Source: Candidatus Cloacimonadota bacterium
GTDB lineage: Bacteria; Cloacimonadota; Cloacimonadia; Cloacimonadales; Cloacimonadaceae
DNA length: 30,471 nt
Reading direction: 5' to 3'
Assembly: GCA_028681035.1 (NCBI GenBank)
Contig: JAQUJJ010000034.1
Coordinates: forward strand, 1-30,471
Shown here: positions 7,593 to 14,450 of the stretch, piece by piece
Numbering within the stretch: position 1 is the stretch's first letter
Layout: every line of letters begins with the position of its first letter
Notes under the pieces: generated by a model
The model's database searches: none
What the model was told of the DNA's origin: nothing
The model's input: only the letters and a program-made list of their open reading frames with translations
Position numbers and translations under genes: made by a program

Positions 7593-9722
7593 TTATCTCC
7601 TTACTGCTTGTTTGATGCCGATGAAGTCGCACATCTCTTTGAAACTGTCATTGAGGGCGATACCGGAATCGAAGGGTTGATCTTCATCTTTGGTATCTGT
7701 AGGTGGATTGTCTTTTTGTTCGGGGACTTGCGGTTCCGGTCTGTCTTCCAGAAGCTGGGTTACCTGATGCTCCAGGTTAGCGATGAACTGCTCCGGACCC
7801 GGCTCAGGGGCTTCAAGGGCAGGCGGTTGGATAAAGGTGGGGTTCGCACTGGCAGCTATTAGCCGCTGATAAGGCTCAAGCAGGGCATCCACCGTCTCCT
7901 GGTTCTTTCTCACGAAGATCTTGGAGCGTTGTTCGGTGTTTCTCTGCAGCTTCTTGATATAGGTGTATTCCTGCTTGAGAGCTTTATGTGCCATGGGCTG
8001 ATCCATCGCCAGCTTAATGAAAGGATGCTGGGTCTGCCTTAGTTCTGCCTGGCAGATGAATACGTCTTTGGTATCATAAACCAGTATCCACCTTGCATCA
8101 GCCAGATCGTAGCGGAAGATCACCGGCTTGCCGACCAGGTCGATCAGGGCAGGATGCCAGTAGCGGAGCTTGTTGAAGACGATGCCGTCATTACGGACTG
8201 CCTTGCGTTCGGCACTGAGCATCATGAAGTTCAGCTTCCCGGGCTGCACCAGTCTGTCTGAAGGCAGTGGAGCAGAACTGAATACCTGCCAGGGTGTCTT
8301 ACCACCCAGACCACCATGCGGTGTCTCGCCATATACGTATCTGACATAGAAGCCGATCATCTGCATCGCTTCCTCGATTGTGGGTGGTACTGATTTATAG
8401 AGCTTCTGAGCCCACTTCTCGTTACGCATCAGGGGAGCAGGTTTGTTATCGATACATGAGCCCCGGAAGCTGGAGATGAACCTCTCGAACTGTTCCTGGA
8501 AGGTCTTGAAGAACCGCTCGATCACTTTAGCTTTGGCATTGTAGCTGGCTGCGAACTGGGCTCCGATGTTCAGCTTGGGGAAGATGCCACCCATCTCGAT
8601 TTCCAGATCGTGGGATTCCCAGGCTTCATGAAAGAGTTTGCTCTTGAAGGCTCTACCATTATCGAGATAGACGTACTTAGGCAGTGCTCCCCAGTTGAGG
8701 AACCCATTTCTAAAGGCGATCTGGATATGCTGACTGTCCTCGGTAAAGGCGAGTGAGGCACCCACCGGATATCTCGAAGCCCAGTCCAGCACCATGATCA
8801 TGGTCATACGTTGGGCTTTCCCAGTCTTGGGATTGTAGATATCGAAAGCCAAAGTATGACCATCGGCTACCCATACTTCTCCCACATCCAGGACATTATC
8901 CCGTATGATCGTCTTGATGATATGCTCAGCTACGAACTTACTGCCCTTCCGGGTTTGATTCCAGAGTGCAGGATTGTCCTCTGCCCATTCTGTGCACCAG
9001 CGTCTCAAGGTGGGGACACTGGAGGGGGAATTGATCCACCCCATCCGGGCTTTGGACTTGAGTGCCGAGATAGCCGAGCCGATCGTCACCTGGTTGGGAT
9101 GCAGCAGTACTTGTAGTAGTAATGCGCTCTCCTGATCGGTAACCTTGCGTTTATGCTCTTTGTTACGGCTTCTATGGATCAGGGCATACATATTCTGCTG
9201 TGCTTCCTGATAACGTTCGATCCAGAGCCGCAGAGCCCGTTCGGTGCGTTTACCCTTGAGTCTGTATAGTTCAGGTGCCAGAGTGCCGTTATTGTATTCT
9301 CCAGCGATCTTATCCCACTCGGCTACCTTGGAATCGCAGTCTGCCAGGCGATTGAGGATGACATTGCATAAGTGTCCATAAAGCTTTGCCTCTCCATCGT
9401 ACTTGGTGAAGATCTGATCATCCGGACTGAAGTCGATATAGACCTCTTGCCGATCGGGTTGGATATCTATAGATGGTATTACTTGAGATTCTACAAGATC
9501 GACTGCGGCATCCTCATCCTGATCCATAGGATTGGGATCGTCACACAGAGGATCAGGCTTATCGTTATCTAATGTTGTTAAGGGCTCAACCTGAGTGGCA
9601 TTCTTGGGCTTTCTGCCAGGTTTACCCATCATCTCGATACCTAAGGGTACAGCATTCGTTCCTGCCAGTTCCTCTTTTAGGAACTCCGCATATTCCTCTA
9701 TACTGAAATCATAAAGACTCAT
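7593..9722 (-). CDS. MuA-like DDE transposase
   Basis: This is a large transposase (709 residues from the ATG at 9722). The integrase core has the three catalytic acidic residues, numbered from a GTG at 9731: Asp290 (VWVADGH), Asp357 (YLDNGRAF) and Glu405 (KVIERFFKTF). A winged-helix region precedes it (about 195-260), and a Mu-type C-terminal beta-barrel follows (about 480-610). The acidic tail is likely the contact for the MuB-like ATPase. It would cut the element ends and join them to target DNA. The ATG at 9722 is preferred because GGAGAGG lies at a workable distance; it is too close to the GTG. The gene overlaps the upstream HTH gene by 14 bases. Catalytic residues and length suggest an intact enzyme. 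Confidence 0.9.
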   Translation of the reverse strand: MSLYDFSIEEYAEFLKEELAGTNAVPLGIEMMGKPGRKPKNATQVEPLTTLDNDKPDPLCDDPNPMDQDEDAAVDLVESQVIPSIDIQPDRQEVYIDFSPDDQIFTKYDGEAKLYGHLCNVILNRLADCDSKVAEWDKIAGEYNNGTLAPELYRLKGKRTERALRLWIERYQEAQQNMYALIHRSRNKEHKRKVTDQESALLLQVLLHPNQVTIGSAISALKSKARMGWINSPSSVPTLRRWCTEWAEDNPALWNQTRKGSKFVAEHIIKTIIRDNVLDVGEVWVADGHTLAFDIYNPKTGKAQRMTMIMVLDWASRYPVGASLAFTEDSQHIQIAFRNGFLNWGALPKYVYLDNGRAFKSKLFHEAWESHDLEIEMGGIFPKLNIGAQFAASYNAKAKVIERFFKTFQEQFERFISSFRGSCIDNKPAPLMRNEKWAQKLYKSVPPTIEEAMQMIGFYVRYVYGETPHGGLGGKTPWQVFSSAPLPSDRLVQPGKLNFMMLSAERKAVRNDGIVFNKLRYWHPALIDLVGKPVIFRYDLADARWILVYDTKDVFICQAELRQTQHPFIKLAMDQPMAHKALKQEYTYIKKLQRNTEQRSKIFVRKNQETVDALLEPYQRLIAASANPTFIQPPALEAPEPGPEQFIANLEHQVTQLLEDRPEPQVPEQKDNPPTDTKDEDQPFDSGIALNDSFKEMCDFIGIKQAVRR

Positions 9723-10323
9723 AATAGCCACCCTCTCCTTCCATACACTCCCGGTATTGGTAGATCAAGGCGCAGTTTACCAATTTGCCATTGATCTCCA
9801 CTCGCTTTTCGATAAAGTGCTCTGGCAGCAGTCTCTGCTTTTCACAGTTCTGCATTTCCATAGCGAGCAGCTCGGGACTGGTAAGCAGGAAAGACTTCAC
9901 AGTCTTGCCTCCACTCTGCAGCACCTGCTGTTTATGCACTGTTATCTGGTTCTCTTTTACAAAGCGCCAGACTGTCCGGTTAGAACGCTGCATTAGTTCA
10001 GCTACTCGTTCCACCGTCAGCCAGACTGCCTTGATTTTGCGTTTGCTCATTTTCAGCCTCTTCCAATAAAAGTCGTTTACCGGGACAAGCACTGTGACAA
10101 ATTTCCCTGGGGTTTTAATTGTCACAGTGCCCCCCTGATCATCCACCACTGTGACATATTTCCGGGCTTTTAATTTGTCACAGTGCTCAAATCGTCTTGT
10201 AATCAGCATTGCGGGTGATTTTGCCCAAACGGAAAGCACTGTGACATATTTCTCTGCGTTTAATTTGTCACAGTGGTCTGCTTTCCGAGCCCTGTCTCCA
10301 TTCTTGTAAGTAGTCGCTTTCAT
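9709..10323 (-). CDS. HTH protein ahead of the transposase; frame spans the CACTGTGACA repeats
   Basis: The recognisable part is a 113-residue helix-turn-helix protein beginning at the ATG at 10050 (MSKRKIKAVWLTVERVAELM, then RSNRTVWRFVKE). GAAGAGG lies 6 bases upstream of that ATG. The frame stays open for another 107 codons upstream, through all three inverted repeat units. These translate as HCDKL...KYVTV twice, then KFVTV. An ATG at 10323 with GGGAGG 5 bases upstream is a good start and is used here, because so long an open frame is unlikely by chance. An ATG-initiated 113-residue product from 10050 is the main alternative. The stop overlaps the transposase gene. The protein likely regulates early genes or assists transposition. 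Confidence 0.55.
   Translation of the reverse strand: MKATTYKNGDRARKADHCDKLNAEKYVTVLSVWAKSPAMLITRRFEHCDKLKARKYVTVVDDQGGTVTIKTPGKFVTVLVPVNDFYWKRLKMSKRKIKAVWLTVERVAELMQRSNRTVWRFVKENQITVHKQQVLQSGGKTVKSFLLTSPELLAMEMQNCEKQRLLPEHFIEKRVEINGKLVNCALIYQYRECMEGEGGYYESL
10090..10129. promoter_or_regulatory. Inverted CACTGTGACA unit 1 (40 bp)
   Basis: CACTGTGACA at 10090-10099 faces TGTCACAGTG at 10120-10129, with an AT-rich TTTTAAT in the interior. It is the unit nearest the transposase gene, with 10 of 10 bases identical in each arm. It is probably a binding site for the element's transposase or repressor. Confidence 0.75.
10147..10185. promoter_or_regulatory. Inverted CACTGTGACA unit 2 (39 bp)
   Basis: Arms at 10147-10156 and 10176-10185 are identical to unit 1, and the inner TATTTCC and TTTTAATT are shared. 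It lies 17 bp from unit 1. The two half-sites are offset by 29 bp, close to three helical turns, so both would face the same side of the DNA. Confidence 0.75.
10237..10275. promoter_or_regulatory. Inverted CACTGTGACA unit 3 (39 bp)
   Basis: Arms at 10237-10246 and 10266-10275 are identical to unit 2, with the same 29 bp offset. It is separated from unit 2 by 51 bp. The interior differs mainly in the central six bases, so conservation is concentrated in the arms and the flanking TATTT/TTTAATT. Confidence 0.75.
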
Positions 10324-10470
10324 AAGCGCCTCCCTCATACTATTGTTGGTCTCTACATAACTGACCTGCAATAACTTGGGAAGTCCTTTCTGCCGTTTCC
10401 CGCACTACTTGAAAAACTTCTGAGACCGCCGGATTAATCCGCCGCCGAAACACACTATAAAATTTAGTTC

Positions 10471-10499
10471 TTGACGTGAACTGACTGGGCATTTACATT
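10471..10499 (+). promoter_or_regulatory. Candidate repressor promoter
   Basis: TTGACG (10471-10476), a 17 bp spacer, then TACATT (10494-10499). Transcription would start near 10506, about 60 bases before the repressor ATG. It matches sigma-70 boxes at 5/6 and 4/6, by eye only. Confidence 0.45.
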
Positions 10500-10516
10500 G
10501 TTCACAGATACACAAT
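10497..10516. promoter_or_regulatory. Candidate operator between the divergent promoters
   Basis: ATTGT and ACAAT are spaced by 10 bp and centred near 10506, exactly between the two predicted -10 boxes. A dimeric HTH repressor bound here would cover both starts. This rests on a short palindrome only. Confidence 0.35.
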
Positions 10517-10539
10517 AATACCTATAGGGGCAGTGTCAA
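10512..10539 (-). promoter_or_regulatory. Candidate early (transposition operon) promoter
   Basis: On the minus strand there is a perfect TTGACA (10539-10534), a 16 bp spacer and TATTGT (10517-10512). RNA would start near 10505 and run left through the repeat units into the HTH-transposase operon. The position mirrors Mu's early promoter beside the repressor gene. Confidence 0.5.
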
Positions 10540-10566
10540 GACTAAAGATGCCCCAAAGGGGGAGAA

Positions 10567-11301
10567 ATGAAGGCAGAAGACATAGGAACAAGGCTCGGAA
10601 TGCTGGTAAAAGCATTGAATATGAAGAATTATGAGTTTGAAAAAAAGTTTGGTATCTCTACCAATTCTATGGCGAGATACAAGGGTAATACCCGTTATCC
10701 CGACCCTGAGTTCCTGGCGAAACTAGTCGAAAACGGGATCAATGTGAACTGGTTGTTAAGAGCTGAAGGCAGCATGTTCATCCAGGCTCCCTGGGAGCTC
10801 GGAGCCGACATCACGACTGCCAAGAAGGTGCAGGTCATCGATGGCAAACCCACCTTAGTCAATGATTTTGATAGAACTTACGTGCGCACTTCAATGTTCC
10901 CGATCGTGGCGGAAATTTCCGCCGGAGAACCAGTCGAAGTGAGAGACGACTATGTTCCAGCGGATTCTGTCGAAGTTCCCACCCGGTATCTTCCTTATGG
11001 TACGGACTCCTACATTGCCTTCAGAGTTAACGGTGCCAGTATGGAACCGCAGATACTCCATGAGGATATTGTACTGATCAAAAAGCAGTATGATTGGTCG
11101 AACACGGATGGCAAAATCTGTGCGGTCAGATTCGAGGGAGGCATTACCCTGAAAAGGATACAGTATGATGAGACTCGCAAGGGAGTGATCCTCCAACCAC
11201 TCAATAAAGACTTTCGGGTTCTTATTATAGACTCAGATCAGACTGACACGCTAACCATGATCGGCCCCCTGGCACTTCAGTTGCGAGTCCCCCAAATCTG
11301 A
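10567..11301 (+). CDS. LexA/CI-like phage repressor with S24 self-cleavage domain
   Basis: This 244-residue protein has an N-terminal HTH (about residues 5-66; YEFEKKFGISTNSMARYKGN, then NGINVNWLLRAEGSMF, as in CI/Bet-type repressors). The C-terminal S24 peptidase fold spans about 110-240. Ser158 (GASMEP) and Lys196 (GITLKRI) form the catalytic pair, and Ala119-Gly120 (EISAGEP) is the expected autocleavage bond. It would repress the divergent early operon and be inactivated by RecA after DNA damage, inducing the element. Mu's own repressor is not of this class; repressors with S24 domains occur in other transposable phages. GGGGGAG precedes the ATG. All functional residues are present. Confidence 0.88.
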   Translation: MKAEDIGTRLGMLVKALNMKNYEFEKKFGISTNSMARYKGNTRYPDPEFLAKLVENGINVNWLLRAEGSMFIQAPWELGADITTAKKVQVIDGKPTLVNDFDRTYVRTSMFPIVAEISAGEPVEVRDDYVPADSVEVPTRYLPYGTDSYIAFRVNGASMEPQILHEDIVLIKKQYDWSNTDGKICAVRFEGGITLKRIQYDETRKGVILQPLNKDFRVLIIDSDQTDTLTMIGPLALQLRVPQI

Positions 11302-11363
11302 TGACCTCTCCCAAAAATCTGATAATCTGAAATCAGTCCAAAATAAGCGCAAATTTGCAATAA

Positions 11364-11500
11364 AGGTGACACAAAGACGTCCAGAAACGTCCAAAAGGCA
11401 CTGTGACAGTTTCCATAGCCAGTCCTATATAACTCTGCACCAATCAAAGCCTTAAGACCACTGTGACAGGTGATACGCATTTGAAACTTTGGGTGACACA
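11364..11500 (-). promoter_or_regulatory. Terminal transposase-site array (element end)
   Basis: Two perfect CACTGTGACA copies at 11399-11408 and 11459-11468 share orientation and lie 60 bp apart. Two variant sites sharing GGTGACACA flank them: one at 11365-11373, and one reading GGGTGACACA at 11491-11500. Read inward on the minus strand, the outermost site begins TGTGTCACCC, a plausible TG-starting element end. Several directly repeated sites at an end is the arrangement of Mu attL. No mate end or target duplication is in the window to confirm the boundary. Confidence 0.6.
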
Positions 11501-11548
11501 TTGTATTTTGGTTGACTACTATGCAAGCTGGTTTCTGCATTGCATCTG

Positions 11549-11620
11549 TTGACTTATAAAGTGGCGACTATATTTTCGTTAAAACGCTGCTTATTACAGC
11601 ATCGCCGCTTTATGAGTTAA
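11549..11620. repeat. Imperfect hairpin A
   Basis: The arms TTGACTTATAAAGTGGCGA (11549-11567) and TCGCCGCTTTATGAGTTAA (11602-11620) pair at 16 of 19 positions. The loop contains the first copy of the 20 bp direct repeat (11568-11587). Origin unknown. Confidence 0.65.
11568..11587 (+). repeat. 20 bp direct repeat, copy 1
   Basis: CTATATTTTCGTTAAAACGC is identical to copy 2 at 11752-11771, 184 bp away. Each copy also contains a small CGTT/AACG self-complement. Confidence 0.8.
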
Positions 11621-11671
11621 AAGAAAAAACGGCAGTAGCTTACAATATTATGTTCCGGCTTACGGTATGAT

Positions 11672-11749
11672 GTTTAACTCACAGTTTCGCTGTGTGATAG
11701 TTATCTTGGCTTATTAGAAAACTCGACGCAGCGAAACTGTAAGTCAAAC
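11672..11749. repeat. Imperfect hairpin B
   Basis: The arms GTTTAACTCACAGTTTCGCTG (bases 11672-11692, first 20 and last base as read) and 11729-11749 pair at 19 of 21 positions. The outer ends read GTTTAAC and GTCAAAC. It is followed two bases later by copy 2 of the direct repeat. Confidence 0.7.
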
Positions 11750-11751
11750 TG

Positions 11752-11771
11752 CTATATTTTCGTTAAAACGC
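11752..11771 (+). repeat. 20 bp direct repeat, copy 2
   Basis: Identical to 11568-11587. It sits just outside hairpin B, whereas copy 1 sits inside the loop of hairpin A. Confidence 0.8.
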
Positions 11772-11804
11772 CAGGATGTGTGGCTTTCAAAAATAAATAA
11801 CAGC

Positions 11805-13118
11805 TTATCTTAGCTTTATCATTTTGCCGGAAGAGCTGATTCCATCTTGTGTACACTTCACAAAATAGATACCGACTCCAACGCTGTTGCCATGAAGGTC
11901 TTTCCCATTCCAGGAGTATTTCTCGCCATTGTAGCAGTTAGCTTGGTTTAGAAGCTGTCCTTTCACATTGTAAATCTGCATTTGGATGGGTGAGATGGAT
12001 TTGCTTTCAGGAGCAATCGAAACCGAAGTAGCGAAGGGACTGGGGTATATGTTTACCCTTAAGTCCGAGATTGGAGGCAGGTAATTATCCTGAGTTGCGG
12101 AGTATGTACCCCAAGTATAATCGGTTCTTTCGTTGTTTTCAAACGTTCCCATGAAGTAATCCTGCCCAATTGTATAGCTTAGGTTAGAGTTTGCATCATA
12201 ATAGTATTGTTTTCTATCCCAAGTTGTCCAATCTGTTGAATCGTAACCTTGATTCAGCACTTCAGTCAATAAAAGCTGGGCATTGTACTCGTTCAAGTTA
12301 CGATAGTCGGGATACCAATCACTGTCATACCAATAATAAGATGTTTCGCTTAGTATCTTTCCAGGTGCTTCAAAGCCATCATTGATAAACATCATCGGCA
12401 AATTCTGCGCAATGTAATGAATCAAATCCGCACCTGTTGAGGTATCCTGAGCATGATAAGTGTATTCTCTTTTATCTGACATCTGCCAATTAACTGAATC
12501 AGGAGAGCTATAATTCACATCCTCCTGCATTCTTCCATTTGCATCAAAGCTAAATGTGACATGATTGAAATTGGGTTCTCTATATTCTCCGCCTCCGTAT
12601 GCTTCCCAGCCATAAACCTCAAAAGTTGTACCTGCACCATAAAGGATTTGCTGCCTTGTGTCAGGTTGCCAAATCGGGATTGGGGATTCAGAAACATTTT
12701 CATATGAACTTAGATTCACTAATCGGTTCTGTCCATCATACACTGAAGTGGATAACATCATGGGAATATCTGCTCCAAAGGAGCTATTGATTTGGTTAGT
12801 TGTGATGTAACCGGCTGCATTATACTCAAAATAGGCACACATTACTCGTGGTATCCAGACCCCATTTTCATAGTCGTAAGAATCGATGTGCAAAGAGTCC
12901 ATCAGAGCAAAATTAGTAGCATTGTAAAAAGGAACCACCTTTATCTCCTGCCTCCACTCACTATCACTCCAATAGCTGGTTAATTGTCCAGTTAGCCGAT
13001 AAGCTCTTTGGGTTTGATTAATGAGATTAAACTTCGTAATTGAGTGGTTGTCAAACACGCCTGCAAAAATAACAACAGGTAGTAGCATCAATAAAAGTGG
13101 GGTAATCAACTTATTCAT
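11805..13118 (-). CDS. Secreted protein with C-terminal FlgD/Por-like sorting domain
   Basis: This 437-residue protein has a signal peptide (residues 1-19, MNKLITPLLLMLLPVVIFAG). It has a long middle of repeated tyrosine/tryptophan-rich strands (YYWYDSDWYPDYR, KQYYYDANSN), resembling YD/wall-type repeats. The C-terminal FlgD-like Ig domain (about 350-437) has YPSPF, IYNVKGQLL, WNGKDLHGN, GIYFVK and a final KMIKLR. Such domains direct surface attachment or release through a type IX-like route in FCB bacteria. AAGAGGTGA precedes the ATG, and a good promoter lies upstream. No enzyme motif is visible. A cell-surface structural or adhesive role is inference. Confidence 0.8.
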   Translation of the reverse strand: MNKLITPLLLMLLPVVIFAGVFDNHSITKFNLINQTQRAYRLTGQLTSYWSDSEWRQEIKVVPFYNATNFALMDSLHIDSYDYENGVWIPRVMCAYFEYNAAGYITTNQINSSFGADIPMMLSTSVYDGQNRLVNLSSYENVSESPIPIWQPDTRQQILYGAGTTFEVYGWEAYGGGEYREPNFNHVTFSFDANGRMQEDVNYSSPDSVNWQMSDKREYTYHAQDTSTGADLIHYIAQNLPMMFINDGFEAPGKILSETSYYWYDSDWYPDYRNLNEYNAQLLLTEVLNQGYDSTDWTTWDRKQYYYDANSNLSYTIGQDYFMGTFENNERTDYTWGTYSATQDNYLPPISDLRVNIYPSPFATSVSIAPESKSISPIQMQIYNVKGQLLNQANCYNGEKYSWNGKDLHGNSVGVGIYFVKCTQDGISSSGKMIKLR

Positions 13119-13145
13119 TTCGTCACCTCTTTTTAGTTTAGGGTA

Positions 13146-13173
13146 ATTATGTCATGTTTGCGTACAATGTCAA
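13146..13173 (-). promoter_or_regulatory. Promoter of the FlgD-sorted secreted protein
   Basis: On the minus strand, TTGACA (13173-13168), a 16 bp spacer and CATAAT (13151-13146), about 28 bases before the ATG. It matches sigma-70 boxes 6/6 and 5/6. Confidence 0.6.
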
Positions 13174-13228
13174 GAGAAATCTCTTTCAGGTACTCCCTTT
13201 ATGGGGCGAAATAGATGGAATAGGAAGA

Positions 13229-13369
13229 CGGATTTAGCGGATTAAACAGATTTTCGCGGATTAGTTTAGGTAAATCTGGAATAAATTAGCAGATTCGCTT
13301 TTTCACTGGTTGTAGTTAACACACATTGTACTTTATCTGTGTTAATCCGTTTTATCTGTGTTAATCCGT
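13229..13369. repeat. GGATTA-type interspersed repeat block
   Basis: Two perfect tandem copies of TTTATCTGTGTTAATCCGT lie at 13332-13350 and 13351-13369. Degenerate copies in the opposite orientation (GCGGATTAAACAGAT, GCGGATTAG) lie at 13229-13270. The block is a loose palindrome. I recall similar GGATTA-ACAGAT repeats scattered in several bacterial genomes, but cannot verify copies elsewhere here. Confidence 0.65.
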
Positions 13370-13420
13370 GTTCCTATCAATATTATTGGGAAATGCTATG
13401 AGCTGCTTTAACATATGCTC

Positions 13421-14206
13421 TTAAAATCGATAATCGAAGGATATGCCCTGCAGTTGTGGGTTTGGGCTTATTGCCAAACGGGGTGTGTCGCTTAGCACCA
13501 GCTTGGCGGCAACATAGCCAACCACAGCCCCCACGAAAACATCGCTAGACCAATGACGGTTGTCGTTTAGACGGGAGAGCGAAGTAAAAGTGGCAATTGA
13601 ATATACGGTCGGGGCTACCCAGGTGCTTTCCTTATACTGAGAGGCTAAAATCGGTGCCAGACTCCACACCAGAGTAGTATGCCCTGAGGGGAAACTATCC
13701 CTTTTTCCATAGAGTCCTGTTTTATTCCAGAACTCCTTGCCATTTTCGGCTGAGGGTCTTTGTCTTGCGGTGGTAAGTTTTAGGGTTTGAGTTACCGCTT
13801 GAGACAGCACAAAGCTTTTTACACAAAGCATGCCAGTGTCAGTGGTCTGCTCGGAACCGCTAAGATATCCTCCCAGCACCGTCAAACCCAAAGCAGGAAT
13901 GATATACTTTCCTTCTCCGAATTGCTTGAATCCGGTCATGATATCATCTGTTTGTTCCGTTCTGTTTCTTTGATAGATATCCCTTAAATCCTCATCCCAA
14001 ACGTAGAGAGCACTCGCAGTTATCAGCACTGCGCTGGTTTTCAGCCAGTCTCTGCCTTTCCAATTCAAAGGAGCCTTTGCGCCCTTATACACGGTGTGAG
14101 GATAAGATAGGAGGTAAGCGTAGAGATATTTATCCTGCTCTTTGGCAGAAAGAATAGAACTGCTAAGCAGCAGAATTAACAGGATTAGAAATATAGCTTT
14201 TCTCAT
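13421..14206 (-). CDS. PAP2-family membrane phosphatase
   Basis: This 261-residue protein carries the complete PAP2 signature in order: K143-X6-R150-P151 (KLTTARQRP), P173-S-G-H176 (SFPSGHTT) and S211-R-X5-H218-X3-D222 (SRLNDNRHWSSD). His176 and His218 are the catalytic histidines of this phosphatidic acid / undecaprenyl pyrophosphate phosphatase class. A signal peptide (1-21) and several hydrophobic helices place it at the envelope. The extra tail ends in FDYRF, with a C-terminal phenylalanine such as outer-membrane proteins have. Some members of this family in FCB bacteria act in lipid A or undecaprenyl phosphate recycling; the substrate here is unknown. Monocistronic, minus strand. Confidence 0.88.
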   Translation of the reverse strand: MRKAIFLILLILLLSSSILSAKEQDKYLYAYLLSYPHTVYKGAKAPLNWKGRDWLKTSAVLITASALYVWDEDLRDIYQRNRTEQTDDIMTGFKQFGEGKYIIPALGLTVLGGYLSGSEQTTDTGMLCVKSFVLSQAVTQTLKLTTARQRPSAENGKEFWNKTGLYGKRDSFPSGHTTLVWSLAPILASQYKESTWVAPTVYSIATFTSLSRLNDNRHWSSDVFVGAVVGYVAAKLVLSDTPRLAISPNPQLQGISFDYRF

Positions 14207-14350
14207 AAAAACAAAACCTTCTTTTCGCTTATAGATGTCAAGTTTAAAAGCTCATAGGCATCCCCCCCATTTTTAGGAAAAGCCTATAGACTTATCTCCC
14301 TTCGTGAAAACCTTAGCCGCAGTTTGGGAAACACTATAAAACGTTTTTGT

Positions 14351-14378
14351 TTGACACAATAGGCTCTCTCAATACAGT
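14351..14378 (+). promoter_or_regulatory. Promoter of secA
   Basis: TTGACA (14351-14356), 16 bp, TACAGT (14373-14378), about 70 bases before the secA ATG. The leader contains TGTTTT/AAAACA arms (about 14392-14412) that can form a small hairpin. Confidence 0.5.
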
Positions 14379-14450
14379 GGCAGAAATGGGTGTTTTCTTG
14401 CCCCAAAAACAGCCTCCAACATATATTGAGGCTAAACATAAGGATACAGC

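Larger units (their letters stand above)
1946..11500. mobile_element. Mu-like transposable prophage, truncated at its late-gene end
   Basis: A LexA-like repressor (+) diverges from a leftward run with the gene order of a Mu-like phage: DNA-binding protein, DDE transposase, transposition ATPase, GemA, DUF3164, small and large terminase, MuF-like protein. The repressor-side end is placed near 11500, where the outermost of four GTGACA sites ends in CA, as Mu-type ends do (TG...CA), but the exact base is a guess. The other end is lost. The MuF-like gene stops at 1946, and the HNH gene of a different module ends at 1886. Portal, protease, major capsid, tail and lysis genes are absent, so the element cannot by itself build a virion. 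Confidence 0.8.
11302..11804. other. Gene-free stretch: element end plus paired hairpins
   Basis: No convincing coding frame is present. The first 200 bases hold the terminal site array of the mobile element (11364-11500). Bases 11549-11771 hold two imperfect hairpins and a 20 bp direct repeat. Nothing else is recognised. Confidence 0.7.
13119..13420. other. Intergenic: promoter plus host short repeats
   Basis: There is no gene. It contains the promoter of the secreted-protein gene (13146-13173) and a block of GGATTA/AATCC repeats (13229-13369). Nothing else is recognised. Confidence 0.7.

Noticed and set aside
10090..10275. CRISPR array
   Set aside because: There are only three units, spacing is unequal (17 and 51 bp), each unit is an inverted repeat, and there is no cas gene. 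Binding sites of a mobile element fit better.
11277..11540. Minus-strand 87-residue frame covering the terminal site array
   Set aside because: It runs through repeated GTGACA sites, has no domain and no ribosome site; the region is better explained as the element end.
11549..11771. True integron attC sites
   Set aside because: The core boxes deviate from the GTTRRRY/RYYYAAC rule, no integrase gene or cassette ORF is present, so only a loose resemblance is reported.
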